The translations under genes were made by a program, and so were the position numbers. The notes under the pieces were generated by a model that saw only the letters and a list, made by a program, of their open reading frames with translations, did no database searches and was not told where the DNA came from. From Synergistaceae bacterium (GTDB taxonomy: Bacteria > Synergistota > Synergistia > Synergistales > Aminobacteriaceae), in NCBI GenBank assembly GCA_017470485.1, contig JAFUYQ010000020.1, positions 1 through 47,619 of the forward strand: a DNA stretch of 47,619 nt. Reading direction: 5' to 3'. Below are positions 1 to 7,099 of this stretch, one piece after another. How positions within the stretch are numbered: the stretch's first letter is position 1; every line of letters starts with the position of its first letter.

Positions 1-77
1 TATCCGATGACCTAAGCAGGAAGGAACTCTATGACCCGTTTACGGGTGAAGCAGTCGTAACAGGAGGCAGAAGATAA
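1..77 (+). CDS. tnpA: IS200/IS605-family transposase TnpA, C-terminal end only (partial)
   Basis: Read from base 3, the frame gives SDDLSRKELYDPFTGEAVV followed by TGGRR and a TAA at 75-77. This is the usual tail of the small Y1 (HUH/tyrosine) transposases of the IS200 group, ending in the ELYDPFTGEAV-type motif. The N-terminus, the HUH motif and the catalytic tyrosine lie upstream of the window, so activity cannot be judged. The same tail, frameshifted, recurs at 46783-46827 in the decayed copy at the other end of the window. No tnpB follows, so this looks like a tnpA-only element. Confidence 0.75.
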   Translation, partial: SDDLSRKELYDPFTGEAVVTGGRR

Positions 78-149
78 ACCCCTTTAGGGGTAGCCAGTAA
101 AAGAGGTGCAACTGAAAGTCATTCAGAGCCCGTCCAGGGCTACCGGTAA

Positions 150-178
150 CATGACCACCGGCTATGCCGGTGGTCATG
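150..178. terminator. Perfect 13-bp hairpin at the IS right end
   Basis: CATGACCACCGGC, loop TAT, GCCGGTGGTCATG. It lies two bases past the stop codon of the minus-strand DUF2442 gene, so it may also terminate that transcript, although no clean U-run follows. Its primary role is probably the IS200 right-end structure, because a shortened version sits in the second copy at 46920-46939. Confidence 0.6.
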
Positions 179-179
179 A

Positions 180-440
180 TTATGTTTTTATTTCGCGACT
201 GTATTCGCGCAGGTATTCGGGGGCGATGTCAATATCATCATTCCATGCAACACCTCCGCACGAAAGATAGACGCTTCCGAAAAATTTTTTGTCTTTCAGA
301 GGAGCATAAATTTTTTTTGCGAGAAGCGGTTTGCAATCGAAAATTTTTCTCAGGCCGTCAGCGAAATCGATCCTCAGCATGTAATCTTCAAGTGCTGTTA
401 TGTGGTTTATTGTCCATTCGGGAAGTTTCATGGTTATCAC
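180..440 (-). CDS. DUF2442 domain protein
   Basis: An 86-residue protein beginning MITMKLPEWTINHITALEDY with the DUF2442 pattern: an N-terminal strand, a YMLRIDFADG-type segment, the PLL..IYAPLKD stretch, then FFGSVYLSCGGVAWNDDIDI and a terminal YLREYS helix. The family is small and often found beside DUF4160 genes; its molecular function is not established. Here its ATG overlaps the TGA of the upstream DUF4160 gene by 4 nt, implying translational coupling. Its stop abuts the IS200 right end, so the original sequence 3' of the gene may have been displaced by the insertion, but the domain looks complete. Confidence 0.8.
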   Translation of the reverse strand: MITMKLPEWTINHITALEDYMLRIDFADGLRKIFDCKPLLAKKIYAPLKDKKFFGSVYLSCGGVAWNDDIDIAPEYLREYSREIKT

Positions 441-700
441 CTCAAAGGCTCAATTTTCTTGGGCTGTTCATCATTCTGGGCAGTATTCCAGTTATCGGCC
501 AGTTCTTTCGCGTGTATGTCCGCCCACACTGCGATATATTTCTGCTGTTTTAAGGGCATGTCCCCGTTCAGCATATTCCCTTCAAGGTCAAATGTAGCGT
601 TATATCCCTGATATTCCGCGTGGAAATGAGGCGGATTATGTTCCTGCTGTCCTGCGAACATTCTGATGATTATTCCGAAGAACATTGATATTACCGGCAT
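437..700 (-). CDS. DUF4160 domain protein
   Basis: An 87-residue protein with the family signature MPVISMFFGIIIRM, then EHNPPHFHAEYQGYNATFDL (the PPHFHA core) and a C-terminal helix rich in charged residues. An AAGGGG ribosome site lies about 6 nt upstream of the ATG. DUF4160 and DUF2442 genes commonly occur as a coupled pair that resembles a toxin-antitoxin layout in size and overlap, but a toxic activity is not proven and is not claimed here. It follows the tail-anchored protein gene by 9 nt and belongs to the same minus-strand unit. Confidence 0.82.
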   Translation of the reverse strand: MPVISMFFGIIIRMFAGQQEHNPPHFHAEYQGYNATFDLEGNMLNGDMPLKQQKYIAVWADIHAKELADNWNTAQNDEQPKKIEPLR

Positions 701-709
701 AATTACCCC

Positions 710-1753
710 TTAAAGGAAGAAATATCTTATTACAAAAAGCAGTGCAACGAGCGCAATCCCTAACAATCCGAAAAAGAATAAATCTCCCAAGAATGAGACA
801 TTTTTCTTCGGCTGTTCAGAACCGGCCTGCTCCTTAACCTGCATTTTTATGTCCTTAGTTATGTTCACATAGCCGCGTATCTCATCGCTTATCTTAACGT
901 AGATAAACTTCTTCCCCTGCATTTCCCTTATTTCGTCAACAGGGAAGAAAGGCTCTATATTATTCTCAATAAGATACTTGTTCACGAGTGCGCTTGTACC
1001 TTCGCCCTCAATCTTCACCCCGATAATGTCTCCCGGCACTATTTCAGATGATGCCTTGCCCTTCACAGGGTCAACGACAGGGCTGCACTTTATGACAGTT
1101 CCCTCGAAATTGCCTTCTTTCTTGGCCTCTTCACGCTCACGTTCTTCCTGCTCGGCTTTTTCTTTCTCCTCCTGCTCGCGCTTCATTTTAGCAAGCTGTT
1201 CGGGACTCGGCGGAAGCGGCTTAATGATTTTTGCGCGCTCAAGCTCATTCCTTCCTACAGGCTCGGCCTCCGTAGTGGCTGTAAATACGCACTGCGCAGT
1301 GGTTTCAAATGTCCTTCGGAATATGCTCTCAAGCTGACGGATTTTTGCCTTCGTGTAATTCCCATAGAGTTTCTTTTTCTCCTCAAGAGTGAATATTCCT
1401 TTCAAGTCAGATTGAAGTTTTTCAGACCATTCCTTATCGAGAGGCCCTAAACTCGGAAGACTCTTAACGAATGACCTCCAGTCCCTTCCGGCTTCAGGGA
1501 CTTGGCCGTTGGCATAGGGCTTCGCAAGCCATAATATCTGGAACACGGTCTTACCTGTTTTTCCCTCGAAAATTATGCAGAAACCTCCGCCCATATCACC
1601 GCGTGAGGGAGTGAACGTTGATTTTACTGCTAAAAATTCAGGATCCTGCTTTTGCTTCACAGGCTCGGCAGTAGGCGATTGAACACCGTCATCTCGTGAA
1701 GGAGCTTCGGTTAGATTTTTTACGTCTGTTACGCTGAAAAGTTCGTCCGGCAT
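710..1753 (-). CDS. Hypothetical tail-anchored coiled-coil protein
   Basis: 347 residues that I do not recognise as a named family. Visible parts: a Thr/Ser/Pro-rich N-terminus (about 1-45), a globular segment (about 45-175) with FCIIFEGKTGKTVFQILWLA, a Lys/Glu-rich probable coiled coil (about 185-215, repeats of REQEEKEKAEQEE type), a beta-rich segment (about 215-310) and one C-terminal membrane span ending LLFVIRYFFL. With no signal peptide and a membrane helix at the extreme C-terminus, it is probably tail-anchored in the inner membrane and facing the cytoplasm. It sits 9 nt downstream of the zinc-ribbon gene and 9 nt upstream of the DUF4160 gene. Confidence 0.65.
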   Translation of the reverse strand: MPDELFSVTDVKNLTEAPSRDDGVQSPTAEPVKQKQDPEFLAVKSTFTPSRGDMGGGFCIIFEGKTGKTVFQILWLAKPYANGQVPEAGRDWRSFVKSLPSLGPLDKEWSEKLQSDLKGIFTLEEKKKLYGNYTKAKIRQLESIFRRTFETTAQCVFTATTEAEPVGRNELERAKIIKPLPPSPEQLAKMKREQEEKEKAEQEEREREEAKKEGNFEGTVIKCSPVVDPVKGKASSEIVPGDIIGVKIEGEGTSALVNKYLIENNIEPFFPVDEIREMQGKKFIYVKISDEIRGYVNITKDIKMQVKEQAGSEQPKKNVSFLGDLFFFGLLGIALVALLFVIRYFFL

Positions 1754-1762
1754 GATTCGTTC

Positions 1763-1924
1763 TTACCTTGCTGAAAATGTTTTTGAACTCCACGATTTAC
1801 CGCGCGGAATCTCTCCTGATACCAATTCAAGATAACGGCTCATACATTCGGGGCATTTCCTTTCCGGCGATGATGAGTCCGATTCAAATTCTTTCTTGCA
1901 TTCGAGACATCTGAACTTGGGCAT
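1763..1924 (-). CDS. Small zinc-ribbon protein
   Basis: 53 residues: MPKFRCLECKKEFESDSSSP then ERKCPECMSRYLELV. The two CxxC pairs (CLEC and CPEC) are about 18 residues apart and should bind one zinc, as in FmdB-like or rubredoxin-like small ribbons. The frame stays open upstream to 1999, but the start at 1924 is preferred: a GGAGG site lies about 9 nt upstream and the longer start would fall inside the promoter at 1971-1999. It is the first gene of the minus-strand unit. The role is unknown; small ribbons like this are often nucleic-acid or protein-interaction modules. Confidence 0.65.
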   Translation of the reverse strand: MPKFRCLECKKEFESDSSSPERKCPECMSRYLELVSGEIPRGKSWSSKTFSAR

Positions 1925-1970
1925 TTCTTGAATCCTCCGTGAAAAATTAGTCTGATACTTGATTAACTGC

Positions 1971-1999
1971 ATTATAGCCTCTAAAATCTTTATGCGCAA
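1971..1999 (-). promoter_or_regulatory. Sigma-70-type promoter for the zinc-ribbon/DUF4160 unit
   Basis: On the minus strand, TTGCGC (1999-1994), a 17-nt spacer, then a perfect TATAAT (1976-1971). Transcription would start near 1964, about 40 nt before the ATG at 1924. Confidence 0.6.
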
Positions 2000-2060
2000 T
2001 TTAAGTTTACTCAGTGAAAAATCCGAAAGATTTACGCAATTATTTTAGCGGTTTATTCAT

Positions 2061-2155
2061 TATAATTATAAGCAATTTCACATTGACCGCATGAAAATTA
2101 TTTTTGACAGATGGAATCCCATGCCGGAGGACTCATAACTCTCAGGCGTTGGACA
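2061..2155 (+). promoter_or_regulatory. Possible -10 box and structured leader upstream of mglB
   Basis: TATAAT at 2061-2066 has no good -35 at the right distance, so any promoter here may need an activator. The leader that follows contains, at about 2121-2151, GCCGGAGGACTCATAACTCT followed by CAGGCGTTGGACA. This resembles the 3' conserved half of a glycine riboswitch aptamer (GCCGAAGG, CTCTCAGGC, GGACAG). The matching 5' GGAGAG strand is not visible, so this is reported only as a possible remnant or chance match. Confidence 0.25.
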
Positions 2156-2184
2156 AATAAAAATTTCAGGAGGTAATTTTCATT

Positions 2185-3201
2185 ATGAAGAAGCATGTTG
2201 TAATTCTCACAGCAGCTATTCTCGCAGTATCAGCACTCGCGGCATTCGCCGCAACAGACGCGCTCGTCGGAGCCTGTATCTACAAGTTCGACGACACATT
2301 CATGACCGGTGTCCGCAACGCCATGCGCGCTGAAATGGACAAGCAGGGCGGAGAACTCGAAATCGTCGACTCCCAGAACCGCCAGCCTGCCCAGAATGAT
2401 CAGGTCGATGCCTACATCTCCAAAGGCGCGAACGCCCTCATCGTCAACCCCGTTGACCGCACCGCAGCTCAGCCCCTCATGGAGAAGGCAAAAGCCGAGA
2501 ATCTCCCCATCGTCTTCGTGAACCGCGAGCCTTATGCCGAAGTCATGAACGCTTACGACAAAATCTGGTACGTAGGCGCAAAGGCTGAAGAGTCAGGCAC
2601 ACAGTCAGGCCAGATCATCGTTGACTACTTCAAGAAGAACCCCAAAGCTGACCGCAACGGCGACGGCAAAATCCAGTACATCATGATTCGCGGCGAGCAG
2701 GGACATCAGGACGCTGTTCTCAGAACTGAGTACTCAATCAAGGCCATGAAGGACGGCGGCTTCGAGATCGTTGAGCTTGGAAGCGACACAGCAAACTGGG
2801 ACAAGGTTCAGGCCACCGACAAGATGAAGGGATTCATCTCGGCTGTCGGTATCGACAACATTGAGGCAGTTCTCGCCAACAATGACGACATGGCTCTCGG
2901 CGCAATCGAGGCTCTCAAGGCTGAAGGCTACAACATGGGCGACGCTGCCAAGTACGTCCCTGTAGTAGGCGTTGACGCGACAGCACCGGCACTCGAGGCA
3001 ATGAGCAAGGGCGAAATGCTCGGAACAGTCCTCAATGACGCGGACAATCAGGGCTTCGCCGCCGTAAGAGTCGCTGTAGTCGCCGCTGACGACAAACCAG
3101 TTACCGAAGAGTCAATCGGCTACAAGATCACTGACGGAAAATACATCTGGATACCCTACAGACCCGTTACTGCCGAAAACTACAAAGAGTTCATGAAATA
3201 A
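2185..3201 (+). CDS. mglB: Galactose/methyl-galactoside ABC transporter substrate-binding protein
   Basis: 338 residues with a cleavable signal peptide (MKKHVVILTAAILAVSALAA) and export to the periplasm. The fold is a type I periplasmic binding protein. Distinctive for MglB is the EF-hand-like calcium loop DRNGDGKIQYIMIRGE followed by GHQDAVLRTEYS, close to the E. coli MglB loop, together with ANNDDMALGAIEALKA and GTVLNDADNQGFAA, which match the MglB hinge and sugar-binding segments. A strong AGGAGG site precedes the ATG. A hairpin terminator separates it from the second mglB paralogue, the common arrangement that keeps binding protein in excess over the transporter. The galactose/glucose ligand is inferred from family similarity and the galK gene downstream. 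Confidence 0.9.
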   Translation: MKKHVVILTAAILAVSALAAFAATDALVGACIYKFDDTFMTGVRNAMRAEMDKQGGELEIVDSQNRQPAQNDQVDAYISKGANALIVNPVDRTAAQPLMEKAKAENLPIVFVNREPYAEVMNAYDKIWYVGAKAEESGTQSGQIIVDYFKKNPKADRNGDGKIQYIMIRGEQGHQDAVLRTEYSIKAMKDGGFEIVELGSDTANWDKVQATDKMKGFISAVGIDNIEAVLANNDDMALGAIEALKAEGYNMGDAAKYVPVVGVDATAPALEAMSKGEMLGTVLNDADNQGFAAVRVAVVAADDKPVTEESIGYKITDGKYIWIPYRPVTAENYKEFMK

Positions 3202-3218
3202 CATACGAAGAACACATG

Positions 3219-3247
3219 CCCCCGTTGAAACGCACGGGGGTTTCTTT
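3219..3247 (+). terminator. Intrinsic terminator/attenuator between the two mglB genes
   Basis: CCCCCGT (3219-3225), 8-nt loop, ACGGGGG (3234-3240), then TTTCTTT. Partial read-through would supply the downstream mglB2-mglA-mglC genes at a lower level. Confidence 0.75.
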
Positions 3248-3276
3248 AATGAAAACGAATTAGAGAGGTGATTTTC

Positions 3277-4260
3277 TTGCGTAAAATTTTTATGACAGCG
3301 TTTTTGATTGTGCTTTCTTTTGCGGCCTGTTCTTTTGCTGAGGGCGTGAAGATAGGCTCGTGCATTTACCGTTTCAGCGACGCTTTCATGCTCAGATTCA
3401 GAGACGCAATGACTGCTGAATGCTCGAAAACCGGCGCGGAAATCGTATTGGCCGACTCTCAGAATGACCAGACGATTCAGAACGCTCAAGTTGATGAATT
3501 TATCGCTAACGGCGTGAACGTCCTCATCATTAACCCTGTTGACCGCATGGCCTCACAGGGCATAATCGACAAAGCTAAATCCGCTAATATTCCAGTAGTC
3601 TTCATCAACAGAGAGCCGACTCCCGAAATGCTTGCCTCATACGAGAAAGCATATTACATCGGGGCTAAGGCCGAAGAGTCAGGAACTGAAGCCGGAGAAC
3701 TCATAGCCTCATACTTCAAATCGCACGCCGAAGCCGACAAGAACCATGACGGTAAACTTCAATTCGTAATGCTCAGAGGCGAGAACGGACATCAGGATAT
3801 GATTCTCCGCTCGAAATATTCCGTTGAGGCTCTCAGGAACGCAGGTATTGAGCCTGTGGAAGTCGCCGGAGCAATAGCCAACTGGGACAAACTTCAGGCC
3901 ATGAACATAATGAATGCTTTTATTATGTCGATAGGCCCTGAGAACATTGAGGCAGTTATCGCCAACAATGACGAGATGGCACTCGGAGCGGTTGAGGCAC
4001 TGAAAGCAAATGATTACAACAGGGGAAATCCTGAGATGTACATTCCAGTAGTCGGGGTTGACGCTAACGCTTCGGCACTTGACGCAATGGACAGGGGCGA
4101 AATGCTCGGCACGGTTCTTAATGACGCTGACGGGCAGGGAAGCGCGGCGGTGAAGCTGGCGGTTTCGCTCGCTGAGGGCAAAGATGTCAGCAAAGAAGTT
4201 ACTGACGGAAAATATATCTGGGTTCCATACCAGAAAGTTACGAGAGGTGAGACAAAGTGA
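3277..4260 (+). CDS. mglB: Second galactose-type substrate-binding protein (mglB paralogue)
   Basis: A periplasmic binding protein clearly paralogous to the gene just upstream, with the same calcium-loop pattern (DKNHDGKLQFVMLRGENGHQ), ANNDEMALGAVEALKA and GTVLNDADGQGSAA. The preferred start is TTG at 3277 (MRKIFMTAFLIVLSFAACSF, a good signal peptide), 8 nt after GAGAGG. A GTG at 3268 overlaps that ribosome site and an ATG at 3292 lies further in. The two proteins share most core motifs but differ in the binding cleft flanks, so they may have different affinity or ligand preference. The last codons overlap the GTG start of mglA by 4 nt, so this paralogue is the one translationally coupled to the ATPase. 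Confidence 0.87.
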   Translation: MRKIFMTAFLIVLSFAACSFAEGVKIGSCIYRFSDAFMLRFRDAMTAECSKTGAEIVLADSQNDQTIQNAQVDEFIANGVNVLIINPVDRMASQGIIDKAKSANIPVVFINREPTPEMLASYEKAYYIGAKAEESGTEAGELIASYFKSHAEADKNHDGKLQFVMLRGENGHQDMILRSKYSVEALRNAGIEPVEVAGAIANWDKLQAMNIMNAFIMSIGPENIEAVIANNDEMALGAVEALKANDYNRGNPEMYIPVVGVDANASALDAMDRGEMLGTVLNDADGQGSAAVKLAVSLAEGKDVSKEVTDGKYIWVPYQKVTRGETK

Positions 4261-5789
4261 GTGATTACCTTCTTGAAATGAAGAACATAACGAAGACATT
4301 TCCGGGCGTTAAGGCACTCGACAACGTTAATCTCAACGTCCGCAAAGGCACAGTACATGCCTTGATGGGCGAGAACGGCGCAGGAAAATCAACACTTATG
4401 AAATGCCTTTTCGGTATATATGAGCCTGACGGAGGGGAAATTTTCTTAGAGGGCAAGAAAGTCGAAATACATTCGGCTCGTCAGGCAATGGACAAGGGAA
4501 TCGCTATGGTTCATCAGGAGCTTCACCCCATAAGATTCCGTTCGGTCATGGAGAACGTCTACTTGGGGAGATTTCCCGGCCACATGGGAGTTGTTGACCA
4601 TAAGGCAATGTATGAGAAGACTAAGGCACTCTTTGATGATTTGGAGCTTGACGTTGACCCGCTGGCACTTGCCGGCGAACAGTCAGCGGCAATCCTTCAG
4701 ATGATGGAGATCGCCAGAGCTGTTGACATGAAGGCGAAAATCATAATCCTTGACGAGCCTACAAGCTCATTGTCGGACAGGGAAGTTGACCACCTCTTCA
4801 AGATAATCAACAGGTTGAGACAGCAGGGTGTCGCTTTCGTCTACATCTCCCACAAGATGAAGGAAATCCTCGAAATCTCGGACGAAATCACCGTAATGAG
4901 GGACGGTACTTATGTCGGAACATGGCCGGTAACTGACGAGAAGGGCGAGAAATTAACGATTGACTTCATCATCAAGCAGATGGTAGGCCGTGAAATGACT
5001 AACCAGTTCCCTCCCAGAGAGGGTAAACCGGCTGATGAAATCGTCCTCAAGGTCGAGAATGTCTGCTCAACTGCACGAAAATCATTCCAGAATGTCAGCT
5101 TTGAGCTTCACAAACAGGAGATTTTAGGAATCGGCGGACTTGTCGGAGCGCAGAGGACTGAATTTGTCGAGGCATTATTCGGACTTAGAGGAATTGCCTC
5201 CGGCGAAATTCTCCTGAACGGCGCAAGGTACACCAATAAATCGCCGGGCTTCGCGAAATCAAGAGGGCTTGCGCTTCTCACTGAGGAACGCAGAGCGACA
5301 GGTATCTTCGGGATACTTCCTATTCTTGAGAATACAGTCATCGCTAACCAGAGGAATTACGCTCATTTAGGCATTCTCAACGACAGCAGAAGAAAAACTG
5401 ACGCTGACGCTGAATGCAAGAAACTTAACGTCAAAACACCCTCACTGAATACTCTGATTCAGAACCTTTCGGGCGGCAACCAGCAGAAAGTTCTGATTGC
5501 AAGATGGCTTCTCACGAACTCGGACATACTGATACTCGATGAGCCTACAAGAGGTATTGACGTTGGAGCAAAGTACGAAATCTACAACATTATGCTTGAA
5601 CAAATCGCTCAGGGTAAATCAATCATCATGATTTCGTCCGAAATGCCCGAGCTAATGGGAATGTCAGACAGAATCATGGTCATGTGCGAAGGAAGAGTAA
5701 CAGGCTTCCTCAACAAGGGCGAATACACTCAGGAAAAAATTATGGCACTCGCGACCCAGTTCGCTGGACGCAAGGACAATGCCGCATAA
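4257..5789 (+). CDS. mglA: Galactose/methyl-galactoside importer, double ATP-binding subunit
   Basis: 510 residues, the normal length for MglA/RbsA ATPases with two fused ABC domains. Domain 1 (about 1-235) has Walker A GENGAGKST at 38-46, a Q-loop AMVHQELH and Walker B IIILDEPTSS, but the signature is the relaxed LAGEQSA form. Domain 2 (about 255-510) has a degenerate Walker A region (GGLVGAQRTE), a canonical LSGGNQQKV signature and ILILDEPTRGID. Loss of the second Walker A lysine is normal in this family. It starts with GTG inside the stop of the preceding gene. The protein is cytoplasmic and energises the MglC permease. Confidence 0.93.
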   Translation: MSDYLLEMKNITKTFPGVKALDNVNLNVRKGTVHALMGENGAGKSTLMKCLFGIYEPDGGEIFLEGKKVEIHSARQAMDKGIAMVHQELHPIRFRSVMENVYLGRFPGHMGVVDHKAMYEKTKALFDDLELDVDPLALAGEQSAAILQMMEIARAVDMKAKIIILDEPTSSLSDREVDHLFKIINRLRQQGVAFVYISHKMKEILEISDEITVMRDGTYVGTWPVTDEKGEKLTIDFIIKQMVGREMTNQFPPREGKPADEIVLKVENVCSTARKSFQNVSFELHKQEILGIGGLVGAQRTEFVEALFGLRGIASGEILLNGARYTNKSPGFAKSRGLALLTEERRATGIFGILPILENTVIANQRNYAHLGILNDSRRKTDADAECKKLNVKTPSLNTLIQNLSGGNQQKVLIARWLLTNSDILILDEPTRGIDVGAKYEIYNIMLEQIAQGKSIIMISSEMPELMGMSDRIMVMCEGRVTGFLNKGEYTQEKIMALATQFAGRKDNAA

Positions 5790-5807
5790 GGAGGACAAGA
5801 ATTAATC

Positions 5808-7031
5808 ATGGCGGAAACAAAATCACGCTCAAAGCGTCTAATGACTATCGGGGGATTAATATTCCTCGCGCTCGGAATAATACTTTACTTCGCTAAGGAA
5901 CCTATGGGTCTTAACCGCAAAATCTATGACCTTCCCGTGTTCCTCATCATCATAGGGCTTTGCGCTGCTCTCAAAGGCTACATGGCCAAAGACAAAACTG
6001 AGGAGGAAGCGGCACTCGCCGGAAAGACCTTCATTGAGTTCCTCACTAATAACGCGATACTCCTCGCAATGTTAGTGCTTGTTGTCGTAATCTGCATACT
6101 TCAGCCCCGTTTCATGCAGATAAGAGTTGCGCTGGACATTCTCACGCAGTCGTCAACAAAATTAATAATGGCGTTGGGGATTTGCTTCGCTCTGTTAATC
6201 GCCGGTACAGACCTTTCAGCCGGACGCATGGTCGGACTTGCCGCTGTCATTTCAGCGTCAATGATGCAGACAGCGACATACGCAAACAGATTTTTCCCTG
6301 ACCTTCCGCAGGTATCTGTATGGATACCGATAGTCGCGGCTATAGCGGCATGTATGCTCTTCGGGGCGTTAAACGGCTTCATCGTAGCGAAATATGAAAT
6401 GCACCCGTTCATCGCTACACTCGCTACCCAAGTCATTATCTACGGAGTCTGCTCACTGTATTTCGACATGCCCCCCAATAACTCACAGCCCATCGGAGGA
6501 ATCAGGCCCGACTTCGCGCAGATAGGACAGATGAGACTGTTCAACGGATTGTACAGGGGATTTCCGGGAATTAGCATATTGATTCCGATAGCGGTCGTAA
6601 TCTGCGTAATCATATGGTTCATTCTGAACAAGACGGTATTCGGAAAGAACGTCTACGCAATCGGCGGCAACCGTGAAGCCGCTGTCGTGGCTGGAATTAA
6701 CGTTTTCCGCAATATCATGTTCATCTTCATTCTGGCATCGTTCCTTTACGGTATAGCAGGAGTTCTTGAAGCGGCGAGGACGGCTGGAGCGACTAACAAC
6801 TACGGCAACGGCTACGAGACTGACGCTATAGCGGCGTGCGTTGTGGGCGGTGTCTCGATGAACGGCGGTATCGGAAAAGTCGGCGGAATTATCATGGGCG
6901 TGTTAATCTTCACGGTAATTCAGTACGGCTTGCAGTTCATCAATGTTTCGCCCATGTGGCAGCAGGTTATCAAAGGCGTAATCATCGCGGTTGCGGTAGC
7001 GATTGACTTGACGAAGTACCGCAAGAAGTAA
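5808..7031 (+). CDS. mglC: Galactose/methyl-galactoside importer permease
   Basis: 407 residues of multi-spanning membrane protein (BPD_transp_2 fold). Core motifs include TDLSAGRMVGLAAVISASMM, MHPFIATLATQVIIYG, the EAA-like FGKNVYAIGGNREAA and GVSMNGGIGKVGG. At about 407 residues it is longer than E. coli MglC (about 336); the extra length is an N-terminal pair of hydrophobic segments (about 10-60). A GGAGG site lies upstream of the ATG, 18 nt after mglA. Its last 17 sense codons plus stop are repeated at 7937-7990 with only synonymous changes (see findings). Confidence 0.92.
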   Translation: MAETKSRSKRLMTIGGLIFLALGIILYFAKEPMGLNRKIYDLPVFLIIIGLCAALKGYMAKDKTEEEAALAGKTFIEFLTNNAILLAMLVLVVVICILQPRFMQIRVALDILTQSSTKLIMALGICFALLIAGTDLSAGRMVGLAAVISASMMQTATYANRFFPDLPQVSVWIPIVAAIAACMLFGALNGFIVAKYEMHPFIATLATQVIIYGVCSLYFDMPPNNSQPIGGIRPDFAQIGQMRLFNGLYRGFPGISILIPIAVVICVIIWFILNKTVFGKNVYAIGGNREAAVVAGINVFRNIMFIFILASFLYGIAGVLEAARTAGATNNYGNGYETDAIAACVVGGVSMNGGIGKVGGIIMGVLIFTVIQYGLQFINVSPMWQQVIKGVIIAVAVAIDLTKYRKK

Positions 7032-7043
7032 TCCAAAACATAC

Positions 7044-7077
7044 ATACCTCTCTCATTGATGGGAGAGGTATCATTTT
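7044..7077 (+). terminator. Intrinsic terminator of the mgl operon
   Basis: Stem 7044-7055 with 7060-7071 (ATACCTCTC paired with GAGAGGTAT, extended inward by three pairs), tetraloop TTGA, then CATTTT. Confidence 0.75.
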
Positions 7078-7099
7078 ACCCTGAGGAGGAGTGAATATA

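Larger units (their letters stand above)
1..180 (+). mobile_element. Right end of an IS200-type element
   Basis: After the tnpA stop the sequence holds three short hairpins: ACCCCT-TT-AGGGGT near 78-92, AGCCC/GGGCT near 126-141, and a perfect 13-bp stem at 150-178. A diverged copy of the whole block is found at 46760-46946 in the same orientation. Subterminal hairpins at the right end are the recognition structures of IS200/IS605 transposases. The exact boundary is inferred to lie just after the hairpin, where similarity between the two copies stops. Confidence 0.7.

Noticed and set aside
1925..1999. Longer form of the zinc-ribbon protein starting at 1999
   Set aside because: The extension overlaps a clear TTGCGC-17-TATAAT promoter, and the internal ATG has GGAGG.
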